In this document: positions 1 through 9,008 of the stretch, piece by piece
Layout: each line of letters begins with the position of its first letter
How positions within the stretch are numbered: the stretch's first letter is position 1
From: Stentor coeruleus
Taxonomy: Eukaryota; Ciliophora; Heterotrichea; Heterotrichida; Stentoridae
NCBI GenBank assembly: GCA_001970955.1
Contig: MPUH01000428.1
Span: 1-55,105 of the forward strand
Length of the DNA: 55,105 nucleotides
Direction of reading: 5' to 3'
Translations under genes and position numbers: made by a program
The notes under the pieces: model-generated
Databases searched by the model: none
What the model saw: only the letters and a program-made list of their open reading frames with translations
Told to the model about the DNA's origin: nothing

Positions 1-346
1 ATGTGATCTTTCAAAATAAGTGTCCTTTTAATGATCATATATTTTTATCAATTTCTTGATGGGCATTTAAATTTAAATTAGTTCATGAACAACTTATTTT
101 TCTCTAACAGTAAGGGGTGGTATTTATCGATTATAAATACAATTAACTAGTTTAAATAAATAAATAGATCGCTTGCGCTTGTAAACTCTTAAAACCATTA
201 TCTAAACTTTTCTCATCAATCCATCATTTTAATTTTCCTCTTCACACAAATCTCCATAAAAAAAGTCATATTTTCTAACAATAAAAAAGTTATATAAAAT
301 CAAAAACTCTTATACGATAGGGGGGGGCAGGGGGTCTCTTATAAAA
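1..346. other. AT-rich leader region upstream of the CAP-G-like gene
   Basis: No convincing coding stretch is seen on either strand. The only compositional oddity is a G-rich patch at 320-334 (eight G, CA, five G), 13 bases before the start codon at 347. It may lie in the 5' untranslated region of the next gene. Confidence 0.6.
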
Positions 347-3058
347 ATGACCATAGAGCGTTTGGTTACTCTTTTCAAGGATTCATTAAACAAAAAAAAT
401 CGTGACAAGGATCATCTTATAAAAACAATCACCAACGAATATCTTTGCAACCCAGAAATAGTTTACGATTTTATAATAATCATTCTCCAAAATGCATTTA
501 AAAGAAGAAAAACCTTAGTTTCCCACAAATCCTTGAAAGACACTCACGAAATCTTCGAACTAATCTCTCGCATTTTAAACTCATTAGCGTCAAATTGTCC
601 TTCAGAAAAACAAAAAACCCAGCTTCTAAAAAAAATCGAAGAATACATAAACCAATGCGCGCGAAGTACAGACAAATGTGACCGTGGCGGTATTGTGGAT
701 TTTCTAAAAGTTTTCAAATCCTTCGAGCATTCTGACTACATTTCAATTAAAGATACAATAAAATCATCAATAAAACTATTAGTTATAGATAAAAACCATC
801 ATATCCGTAGTTCATCATTGAAACTTGCGAGTTTATATTCAATGAAAGAAGAAATATTATTAGCAGTCCAAAATGACCCAACACCTGTTATAAGAAAAAA
901 AGCTATAGATTTTTTACAACATGAGGATAAATACGATGCAAATCCAGCACTTTTATCAAGTTTAGAAGATATGAATACAACAGTTAGACTTAGGGCTATA
1001 GTATATTATTTACGAACAGAAGTAGTTCCTGATTCATTAAGTTTACAAAAACTTTTTGTCATAATGGAAAATGATGAAAACTCTCATATAAAGTCGAAAA
1101 GCCGTGAATTGATATATAAACTGATGAAAAAAATAGGGTTTAAAGAACTTTGTGATGCGATACACTTGGCTTGGAATAATAAACTAACCCCTGAATGTCA
1201 GCATTATATTCTTTTAGGGTTTTTTAATATATTAAAATACCATTTACAAGATGTTTTAGAGCATTTGAAAACATTTTTCCCTAGGCTTATACAAGAAAAA
1301 GAAAAAATCGATATAAGTTCTTTGTTTATTATAAGAATATGCATGTCTGTATGTAAAACTCATAATGTTAATTTTGGTTCTTTAATAGAAAACTTAGACT
1401 TGCAGAACAATTTACCTAAACTTCTTGATTTATATTTGTCAAATACAGAAGACTCTAAAGTGGATTATTATTTTAAGTTACAAAATATGATATTAATATC
1501 ATATATCGATGTAGAAGAACATTGTAGAGAAGAACTTATAAATAAATATCTGACAATTTGTAAGGAAATCCCTTTACATAGATTTTATGAAGTAAAAAAT
1601 GATGAGGATATCAATAATGAACTTGTTAAAAACTATATAATAAAAGGGTTTAATGACTATTTTTCATATGCTAGTAATGAAGAAGATATTATATCAACAA
1701 TAATTGGTATTGTTAGAGAAATATATCAAGATTCTGAACAACATTATTTGTTAAGATTAAAACATGAACTTATAGATATAGTCATAAATGGGGTTATAGC
1801 TGAAGAAACTGAAACTCATGGGATCAAAGCGCCTTTAAAGCTGAAAATCGAAAAAACTGATAAGAAAATCAAACAAAATGAAGAGGATCAAGAAATTCTA
1901 ACTCAAGAACTTACTGATAAAAACAGTATAAAAGTGTTGAATGATTATGATTTTGATGGACAAAAACACAAACTTGAGACGAAAAAAAGAAAACTTATTA
2001 AACAGGTTAATGAGAAAAATTATAGAGGGTTGATTATATTAGTTTATGTGTTAAAACATGCTGAGATGACTGAGAATATTAATTTGGAGTATTTTGATTA
2101 TGCGCAGAATTTTTTGATACCTGAGATTAGAAGCCAGAATATTTATATTTCGACTTTAGCGCTTACTGCATTTGGGTATTTTTGCTTACTATCTAGTAGG
2201 AATATTATCACTGGTGCTGAAGGGTATTATAATGTGTTTTTAAGCAATTTTAGGAATTTTTTTGAGATCAAAAGCATTGTTAGTATACTTTTTGTTTTTG
2301 ACTTGCTTTTGGTACGTAAAATTGCCTTTACAAGTGTGGCGGATGAATGTATGAGGTGTTTATCTATGAATTTTGATGATGAAAGGGAAGTTGTTAGGGT
2401 TATAACTTTGGAAGGGTTTTGTAAGTTGTTGATGAAAGGAGTTGTGTATGAAAGGATACCTTGTCTACACAAAATCATCCAAATCTACTTAGATCAAAAC
2501 GCTTCTACTCAAAGCCTGACAATATGTAGAGCTTTTCTTGAAAATTACCTCAAAATCTCAGAAGAACAGACTTTAGAAACTGCAACATCTTATCTTATCT
2601 ATATATTTATACACCGTAAAGACCAGTCGTGTAAAAAAAATTCCGCTTTAAAATCTGATGACCGGGTTCTTGAAATTGTCACACTTTTCAGCCCTGAAAT
2701 CGAAAAACCTTATCCAAAAAATGAAAACATTCAATTGTTTATTTTTGTTTTTGCCTTTATATATTTTAGCAACAATAAAAAGTTTTTTATGAAAATGATC
2801 TCAAAACTTGCCCTTGAAAAATTCGAAGAAGAAGTTGAAAAATTTGTAAGAAATCGATTAGAAGAACTAAAAAACAGATACGGGTCAATGAATAAAGATA
2901 TAGAAAAATGCTTAGTAAGATTACCAAAAACCAGAGAAATTGTTGAAGATATTACGTTTAGGGAATATGATTTAAGAGTAAAAGATATTGAAACAAAGGC
3001 GGGACAGATACTTAAAGGGCAGAGTTTGAGTTCAATTGCGTTTATTCATATAATATGA
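347..3058 (+). CDS. Condensin complex subunit 3 (CAP-G/Ycg1)-like HEAT-repeat protein
   Basis: A 903-residue alpha-helical protein with HEAT-like repeats from end to end. Three parts fit CAP-G. The N-terminal half has repeats containing DPTPVIRKKAIDFL and TTVRLRAIVYYLR (about residues 185-225), like the 'VRIQAV' and 'SNPEVRRAV' repeats of CAP-G. A charged coiled coil follows at about 500-560 (KIEKTDKKIKQNEEDQE), where CAP-G has a helical Lys/Glu insert. After it come FLIPEIRSQN, LALTAFGYFCLL and VVRVITLEGFCKLL, which match the order of the conserved Cnd3 C-terminal domain. The known role is as the HEAT subunit that, with the kleisin CAP-H, binds DNA in the condensin ring and compacts chromosomes. 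It ends at TGA, supporting TGA as a stop. It is somewhat shorter than animal CAP-G. A different HEAT protein cannot be fully excluded. Confidence 0.7.
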   Translation: MTIERLVTLFKDSLNKKNRDKDHLIKTITNEYLCNPEIVYDFIIIILQNAFKRRKTLVSHKSLKDTHEIFELISRILNSLASNCPSEKQKTQLLKKIEEYINQCARSTDKCDRGGIVDFLKVFKSFEHSDYISIKDTIKSSIKLLVIDKNHHIRSSSLKLASLYSMKEEILLAVQNDPTPVIRKKAIDFLQHEDKYDANPALLSSLEDMNTTVRLRAIVYYLRTEVVPDSLSLQKLFVIMENDENSHIKSKSRELIYKLMKKIGFKELCDAIHLAWNNKLTPECQHYILLGFFNILKYHLQDVLEHLKTFFPRLIQEKEKIDISSLFIIRICMSVCKTHNVNFGSLIENLDLQNNLPKLLDLYLSNTEDSKVDYYFKLQNMILISYIDVEEHCREELINKYLTICKEIPLHRFYEVKNDEDINNELVKNYIIKGFNDYFSYASNEEDIISTIIGIVREIYQDSEQHYLLRLKHELIDIVINGVIAEETETHGIKAPLKLKIEKTDKKIKQNEEDQEILTQELTDKNSIKVLNDYDFDGQKHKLETKKRKLIKQVNEKNYRGLIILVYVLKHAEMTENINLEYFDYAQNFLIPEIRSQNIYISTLALTAFGYFCLLSSRNIITGAEGYYNVFLSNFRNFFEIKSIVSILFVFDLLLVRKIAFTSVADECMRCLSMNFDDEREVVRVITLEGFCKLLMKGVVYERIPCLHKIIQIYLDQNASTQSLTICRAFLENYLKISEEQTLETATSYLIYIFIHRKDQSCKKNSALKSDDRVLEIVTLFSPEIEKPYPKNENIQLFIFVFAFIYFSNNKKFFMKMISKLALEKFEEEVEKFVRNRLEELKNRYGSMNKDIEKCLVRLPKTREIVEDITFREYDLRVKDIETKAGQILKGQSLSSIAFIHII

Positions 3059-3406
3059 AAATAATATTTGATAGTTTGAAATAGATTATAGGATTTAATA
3101 GGAAAATAATGTGAAAATTTTAAATAACTAATTCTCTAAATGCCTTTAAAAAATATACCCAAACATAAAATTTTATAATAAATCCTCATTCCCATCAGCT
3201 TAAATTTCCAAACCAAAACTTTAAACCCTCCTCCACTACTTCTAATATTTTATAATTTTATTTGTATTTTATCATACAAATTTCTCTTAAACCACCTTTT
3301 AAAATCCTAATAAAACATCTAACACCCACTTATATCCAAGAGTTTCATCTTTCAAATATTCTTCAAAAAGAAAAGCATAAGAAGTTTCATTACCCATCAA
3401 ATAAAT
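3059..3406. other. Intergenic, nothing recognised
   Basis: AT-rich sequence between two genes in the same direction. No ORF with coding character, repeat or RNA motif was seen. Confidence 0.6.
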
Positions 3407-4858
3407 ATGAAGTCTCTTCCCAGTTATGAGTTTAGAAATTACTTATTCAAAATAGTAACTTTTACCTAGGGTGTTATAAATTACTCTGACTTCCCAAAAA
3501 TCCACGAAGACGCTGGAAACCCTAAAAACCAAATCCTTTCTTTAAGTCATCTGCTTGAAAATGCTCAACAATCTGATGTTTTTGGTAACCAACATACAGA
3601 CATTGCAGACCGGATTTTCCGTGGCTGGCTGAACAGCCAAAGAGAAAACTCAATCAAAAAGCTCATTTTCATAAAAACCCTGCATATTTCTCGTACCAAA
3701 TGTCGGGTTTTCCACACTTGGGGTAAAAAAATATCTGCACGACTAGTGCGCGATACCCCAAAAAGCATGGACTTTAACCAAAACTACATAAGTGCTCCAT
3801 CTTCAGTAAAGCACCACCCTAAGCATTCACAACAAACATACTCAAGTGTTTCAGATCTAAAAAACCTTCTTTCACAAACCTCAAAACCCCTTATATCCTC
3901 AATGCGCCATTCTAATACCAATTCCTTCTATGATCGTTCTGGTGATGATAAATCCGCTCTATACAATCGTCTATACGAAGAAGCAGCAAAAAAAAAGCTC
4001 TTATTAGAAAAAGCTCAAAATGAAGAAAAAGATAAAGGCCTTGATGAATGTACTTTTAGACCTGAAATCTCAGAATATAGTCAAAGAAAAACCCCAGTTT
4101 ATGATAAAATAAATACAACAGACTTAAAAGAACGTGAAGAGTATTACAAAAAACAAAAAGCTGAAAAAGAACTTGAAGGATGTACATTTAAACCAAAAAC
4201 CAATATGTCTAAAACTATGTCAGTAGATGGAGCTTTTGATAAACTTTATAAAGATGCTGAGGTTCAAAGGCAGAAACTAAGAGCTAAAGAACTTTCAGAA
4301 AAAGATCGTGAATTGGTTGATTGTACATTTAGACCAACTGTATTAAACCCAAGTAGTGGAGCTTCAGGATCGGTATATGAAAAACTTTATAAATCTTATC
4401 AAGATAGTCAAAGGGAAAAAAGACGTGTGGAATATGAAAGAAAAACTAAAGAAGAAGAAGAAAATGCGTTTATGCCGAAATTATTGACGCCGAAAAAAGA
4501 AGGAGACTCAACACCTGTGCATTTAAGACTCTATGCTGATATGGAAAAAAGGAAATCTAAGGAGAAGGTAAAAGCTGAAGAAAAAGATAAAGAAAAAGAG
4601 CGGGATAGGTCAGCGAGTATGTCGAGGATTAAGAAAAATGATGAACCACCAAGATATGAACATTTGTATGCATTGTATAAAGAGTCGCAAGGAAAAAAAC
4701 AAGCTTTGCAAGATAAGCTGTTTAAAGAATCTGGAGCTAGTTTCAAACCAGACTTATCGAAAAGCAACACCCCAAAAAGGTTGAGATCAGCTACACCAAA
4801 AATTACAGGAGGGATACTAAAAAAAGCTATTGCTGAAGGTCCAGAATATAACAACTAA
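3407..4858 (+). CDS. CTFxP-repeat coiled-coil protein (one 15-nt intron)
   Basis: The reading frame from ATG 3407 is closed by an in-frame TAG at 3467 unless the 15-nt intron 3455-3469 is removed. With it spliced (exons 3407-3454 and 3470-4858) the frame is open for 478 residues. This adds 108 residues ahead of the internal Met at 3746. The N-terminal 100 residues look globular (SLSHLLENAQQ, RIFRGWLNSQRE). The rest is charged and helical, with a repeated module: a 'YxKLYKD/E' segment, a Lys/Glu helix, then CTFRPE (about 209), CTFKPK (250), CTFRPT (301) and degenerate FMPK and FKPD versions. Proteins with CTF-[KR]-P repeats occur in protist cytoskeletons and flagella, but I do not know a defined family name. 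A cytoskeletal or ciliary role is an inference from composition. Confidence 0.75.
3455..3469 (+). other. 15-nt spliceosomal intron
   Basis: Sequence gtaacttttacctag. It has GT at 1-2, A at 3, TA at 9-10 and TAG at the end. Removing it joins two open frames without a phase change; keeping it gives an in-frame TAG. The A at position 10 is the likely branch point. Confidence 0.85.
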
Positions 4859-4912
4859 ATAGACTTATAGTAAATTTATTCTAGAGATTATAAATAGGAT
4901 TACTTATATTTA

Positions 4913-5215
4913 ATGAATTCCCCAGATTTAGAATATGAGCAAACTCTTGCAAGTCCTTCTGAGAGAAATCATAATGTTGAAGCCCAAATAACTCAGCAAT
5001 TACAATTACTTAAAGATCAGGTTAAGAGTGTTAATGATAAACTTCAAACAAACGTGAAGATTCTTAATGAAAAACAGACTGAAAATAGACACCTTAAAGA
5101 GCTTTTATCGAAATTAGAAGTTAGTATAGGGTGCAAAGGTAATACACAGGCTACAGAGACTACGCTAACGACTGAAACTGTTTGTACTTCTTGCAAATCT
5201 TGTAAGACATTTTAG
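4913..5215 (+). CDS. Small coiled-coil protein with a CaaX-like C-terminus
   Basis: A 100-residue protein that starts 54 nt after the CTFxP-repeat gene on the same strand. Residues 25-72 form a clear heptad coiled coil (QQLQLLKDQVKSVNDKLQ). A Thr-rich linker leads to a Cys-rich end, CTSCKSCKTF. The last four residues, CKTF, resemble a CaaX prenylation box, with two cysteines just upstream that could be acylated. I do not recognise a family. Lipid attachment is inferred from the motif alone. Confidence 0.6.
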   Translation: MNSPDLEYEQTLASPSERNHNVEAQITQQLQLLKDQVKSVNDKLQTNVKILNEKQTENRHLKELLSKLEVSIGCKGNTQATETTLTTETVCTSCKSCKTF

Positions 5216-6019
5216 GTTATGTTTTAAGAAAAGTAATTTAAATATTAGAGTAAGAAGGGTTTTTTAAGGTTTGGATGAAGATTGGTTTAAAATAGTTATA
5301 AAGGGAGTTGAGGTTATTATAGGAGTTGTTAAGTTTATTGGTAAAGTTTGAAAGAAAGTTTGTGATGGATGGGCTATTTAGCTAAAAAAATGTTGATTTT
5401 AAGGGTTGCAAATGGTTCAGCTTAAAAATTGTAGTTTTGGGTAGGTTTTTGNTGATTTTAAGGGTTGCAAATGGTTCAGCTTAAAAATTGTAGTTTTGGG
5501 TAGGTTTTTGTAATTAGAGATAGATTTTTACAAATTTGATTTGAGATTTTACTAGATTATGCTGATATATAAAATATTTACATTTTTATATATGATTTGA
5601 CATATAAAAATACTTTATTTCACTTATTTATAGCATTAGGTATATTTTTATAACACTCAAAGTTAATATAAAATCCAACAACAAATCATCTCAAACTCAT
5701 ACAAAAATTCTTATTCCAAAGGTAAAATCTCAGATAATCCTATCAAAAGCAAATCCTATTAACTTCCACAAAACCTTTAAATATTTTGATTTATAAACCT
5801 AATTATCTCTATACAAAATAATATCAGCAATAAGCAAACGCATAAAAAAATCGTAAATCTTCTAGCATAATCATCAAGCAAAAAGATCGAAATTTCGAAA
5901 AATAACCAAAAAATAATCTTTATAAACAAATTCAACACAACCATGTCTAATCAAAACTAAAAAAGTGCAAACTTATCAGATTTTTAAGGTAAATTAATCC
6001 TAGCTATAGTCTCCCAAAG
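5216..6019. other. Intergenic region with an N-separated duplication
   Basis: About 800 nt with no believable gene. Positions 5394-5510 hold two copies of a 58-bp sequence separated by one N (listed separately). The rest is AT-rich and featureless. Confidence 0.6.
5394..5510. repeat. 58-bp perfect direct duplication around N 5452
   Basis: Positions 5394-5451 and 5453-5510 are identical. The single N between them and the exact identity suggest two contig ends that overlap but were not merged, so one copy is probably artificial. Confidence 0.85.
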
Positions 6020-6223
6020 CTATATAGTCGAATAAGCCTCATCTTTATACGGATTCATATATTTGTCGCATCGATCGCAACAATTACAACATCGTTCTTT
6101 TAATGGGTACCACCAACACGCACAGCATTGTTTTATTTTGTTTTTCGTAAAAACTATGCACCTATAAGTAGTCTGACACACGACAACAACGCACTTGCAG
6201 TATGCGGTCCAGCAAGCTCCCAT
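6020..6223 (-). CDS. Small Cys-rich protein, possibly myristoylated and palmitoylated
   Basis: A 67-residue protein with 15 cysteines, many in tight groups: MGACWTAYCKC at the start, then CCACWW and CCNCCDRCDKY. Gly at position 2 followed by cysteines is the arrangement used for N-myristoylation plus palmitoylation. The cysteines resemble ciliate and protist PLAC8-like or Cys-rich cortical peptides, but I recognise no family. The high Cys and Trp content in a very AT-rich region argues that it is real. Its start lies about 450 nt from the PX-like gene and points away from it. Confidence 0.55.
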   Translation of the reverse strand: MGACWTAYCKCVVVVCQTTYRCIVFTKNKIKQCCACWWYPLKERCCNCCDRCDKYMNPYKDEAYSTI

Positions 6224-6675
6224 AAAAATATATTATATTTCCCTTTCCTTAGCGTTTTTTTTTTATAAAAGGGAATATTATTTAAGTTGAAATAGTCATA
6301 AAATCACTGATCAGTTAGAGGAAATTAGATACTGAGCTTAAGATTTTTACTCATTTATATTAGAATCAGGTTTTATGTATTATTTTTTTTATGTATATAA
6401 GCATTTTGGTGAAAATAGGATTTAGGGTTTATGTTTTTTGTAGAGGAAATATGATTGAGGATTTTTAATCGTTTAAAGAAATACTTGATAATAAAATTAT
6501 TGTATTAAAATTGTATGAAAATTACTTAGGTCTTTTAGAAGGTTTTTAGATATTTCTTGTCAGTTTGTTAATTATTTTAAACTAAATTCTAACTAAAAGC
6601 AAATCCCAATAAAAAAACCCAAACTTAAAATAATATGTTTATATCAAAAACAATCATCAAATTTTATGGAGATAA
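6224..6675. other. Intergenic between divergent genes
   Basis: About 450 nt between two divergent genes, so it should hold both promoters. No specific motif was recognised. Confidence 0.5.
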
Positions 6676-7113
6676 ATGGAAATAGATATCCCATCTACAT
6701 CAGTCAAAACAATCGACGGTAAAAAAAAACGAGTTTTCACTATTAAATTCACATACCGTGATTGGACTAACACTGTCGATAAAAAGCTGTCGAATTTTAT
6801 CGAACTCAATCAAGTAATAAAACTTATAGGAAGGTCTATAAATAAACCTGCTCCGAAATTCCCTAAAATCAGTAGAGTGAAAAGATTGTTTCGAACTCTT
6901 ACTGAAAGCGATTATGATAATATAAGATTGAATCTATTAAAATATCTTAAAGAAGTTGAACTGTCTTCATTGGGGAAAAAAGCAATTTTTTTTCAAAACT
7001 TCTGTGGGCTTCCGGTTGTTTTACGAAATGATTGGTCGCTTGGGATATTTTTAACGAACCCACCTAAGGTTTTGATGCCACTATTTTCTAACTCTAATTT
7101 AGTTGAAAGTTAA
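6676..7113 (+). CDS. PX (phox-homology)-like domain protein
   Basis: A 145-residue protein built almost wholly of one domain. The order of elements fits PX: beta strands (KRVFTIKFTY), a loop with W and a long helix (FIELNQVIKLI), a Pro-rich loop (KPAPKFPK) where PX domains carry their PPxxF region, then helices with a basic residue in RLFRTLTESDYDNIRLNLLKYL. PX domains bind phosphoinositides and recruit proteins to endosomal membranes. The canonical RRYSDF-type strand is not clear here, so lipid binding is uncertain. No other domain is attached. Confidence 0.5.
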   Translation: MEIDIPSTSVKTIDGKKKRVFTIKFTYRDWTNTVDKKLSNFIELNQVIKLIGRSINKPAPKFPKISRVKRLFRTLTESDYDNIRLNLLKYLKEVELSSLGKKAIFFQNFCGLPVVLRNDWSLGIFLTNPPKVLMPLFSNSNLVES

Positions 7114-7773
7114 GATATGATAATTTTTTTTTTAGGAGGATCAAATGGAAAATAGGCTTTTTTAGAGGATTAGATGAAAAATAAGCTTTTTAAGGAGATG
7201 ATATGAATGATTGATGGGTTTCGATAATAAGTTTGAAATTTTTGTTGAAGAATTTATTGTATAGCTATGGAAATTATGGACTAAGGATTAAATATAAAAA
7301 TTTGATTTTTTAGCTTTGAAATGAGATGGGTTTTAAATTTTATAAGGATTTGAACATGAGGTTTTTGATAAGGAAATTCTAAATATAGTTTATTACAGGT
7401 TTAAGAATCATCATTGAAATATTATTCATATACTAGCAAAAACTAGTTTTTGATATAAAAAACTAAAACTTTAGCCTGGGACTTATAAATCTTGTTTAAA
7501 TTATATAAAAGTTTTAATCATCTACACATAAATCCTAACATCATAAATTTCTCCTTTACTAAAAATCATATCATAATAAACAATAAACCCAAACCTATTT
7601 TCTTCCTTTAAATCTTAACACCTAACACCCAAAAATTTAATATTAAACCCTAAATCCATATCCTATTTCCACACAAAACCCATATCTTCCTATCTAAATC
7701 ATTAAAATCTTAAACATAAAAAAATTCTTAACATATTAACTTAATCATATAAATATTTACTTAATATCACCAT
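7114..7773. other. Intergenic between convergent genes
   Basis: 660 nt between the 3' ends of two convergent genes. The left half is rich in GGA/TTTT, the right half in CCCTAAA-like and CATA words. No gene, RNA or repeat was recognised. Confidence 0.5.
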
Positions 7774-8475
7774 TTACGTGCATACCGAAAGCAAACTCTT
7801 ACGAAGGACAATACTAGATTTTTTCTTTCCTTTTTTCCCTTTAACTTTCAGACTACTCTCATAATTATCTAATACCAAATTCAGTTCTTGAAACAATGCA
7901 ATCGTTTTCCTATCAAGTTCCTTAATTTGCCTCTCCAACTCTAAATTCTCACTTCTAGTCTTCTCAATCAAAGTTTTACTTCCTATTTTTTGGACCTTCT
8001 GTTTGTTAGGATTCTCATTTTTCGCATAGTAATTTGTTATGATTTCCAGTTCGACTTGGCTCATTTTTAAGTTTTTAACTTCAGAGTCTATTATTTTTAG
8101 TTCCCTTCGAGTGATTTCCTTTTCTCTTTTCGCCAGTTCTGTTAGTTTATCGATTTTTTCTTTGAATTTCCAAGAAAGGATTATTAAATTATAGGTTTTT
8201 TGGTTTCTTATTTTTAGCATATATCGGAATTTATCTTCAATTTGGCAGATACTGGATTTTAAAATGTGTAGATGTGATGTTACTATGGTATAAGGGAAAA
8301 TAGCCTTGACTTTCCAGAACTTGAATGATTTTAGAAGTTTTTTGGCCATGTACCTTTTGATGATTTTTATGAGAGAGGTAAAGCTTTTTTGCATGTTGAG
8401 GAAGGCGTATTGATATTTGTAGAGGAGTTTTTGGGATTCTACGTCTTTGATTTCTTGCAGTCCTGATAGTTCCAT
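7774..8475 (-). CDS. Coiled-coil protein with two Sfi1-like F..W motifs
   Basis: A 233-residue helical protein; the first ATG (MELSGLQEI) is at 8475, and the frame further upstream lacks ATG. Residues about 45-65 (KKLLKSFKFWKVKA) and 95-110 (NLIILSWKFKEK) resemble the L..F..W-K core of Sfi1-type centrin-binding repeats. The second half is a Glu/Lys coiled coil (about 110-215) ending in a basic tail (KGKKGKKKSS). Centrin and Sfi1-like proteins build contractile fibres and basal bodies in ciliates, so a cortical role is possible. Two motif copies are few, so this is only a suggestion. Confidence 0.55.
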   Translation of the reverse strand: MELSGLQEIKDVESQKLLYKYQYAFLNMQKSFTSLIKIIKRYMAKKLLKSFKFWKVKAIFPYTIVTSHLHILKSSICQIEDKFRYMLKIRNQKTYNLIILSWKFKEKIDKLTELAKREKEITRRELKIIDSEVKNLKMSQVELEIITNYYAKNENPNKQKVQKIGSKTLIEKTRSENLELERQIKELDRKTIALFQELNLVLDNYESSLKVKGKKGKKKSSIVLRKSLLSVCT

Positions 8476-8498
8476 GTTTTTATTAATAATTGACTTTA

Positions 8499-8675
8499 AT
8501 GAAAGGTAGATTATACAAACCAATTATACTAGATCCTGAGTATCTAAACATATACTCGAAGAAGATATATTCCAAATCACCACGAAACCCTATAAAAATC
8601 AAAACCAAGCAAAGCCCAAAATCACACTCAAGATTTTTATCCAGCAACCTCAAAATAAATCATTTTTATATATAA
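8499..8675 (+). CDS. Possible small basic protein, 58 residues
   Basis: The frame starts at ATG 8499, 23 nt from the start of the divergent coiled-coil gene. The N-terminal part (MKGRLYKPIILDPEYLNIY) has protein-like composition, followed by a Lys/Ser/Pro-rich tail. No domain or intron extending it was found. It may be real or chance. Confidence 0.3.
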   Translation: MKGRLYKPIILDPEYLNIYSKKIYSKSPRNPIKIKTKQSPKSHSRFLSSNLKINHFYI

Positions 8676-9008
8676 AACTTTCCCCCAAAACTCCTAGTTC
8701 AAAATTTCCATTAAAAACCTGCAAATCATCATTCAACCCAAAATTAATATATCACTTCTTTCTAACTTTCCTAAAAGAGACTCAAAAAATTCATCAACAA
8801 AAAAAAAAACTCCTAAAATCTAAAACAAAAATCCAATCAAAAGTTCATAAAAGCCCTAAATCCAAAAATTATAATCAAAAAACTAAAATCTAATATTTTA
8901 TCAAGAAAATACTCCTCAAAAAAAAAAATCATACTAATAAACATTAAAAACATGAACTTTTCCAAAACAAAAAACATCCTTATATAATTAATAAAAAAAA
9001 AACTATAA
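8676..9008. other. Intergenic, A-rich
   Basis: Strongly A-rich on the + strand with several A8-A10 runs and little else. It lies downstream of the 3' end of the TPR gene on the minus strand. Confidence 0.5.

Noticed and set aside
2227..2478. 83-codon minus-strand frame inside the condensin-like gene
   Set aside because: It lies wholly within a well-supported gene on the other strand and has no domain.
4531..4854. 107-codon minus-strand frame over the end of the CTFxP-repeat gene
   Set aside because: Antisense shadow of a Lys/Glu-rich coding region; Ser/Phe-rich composition follows from the complement.
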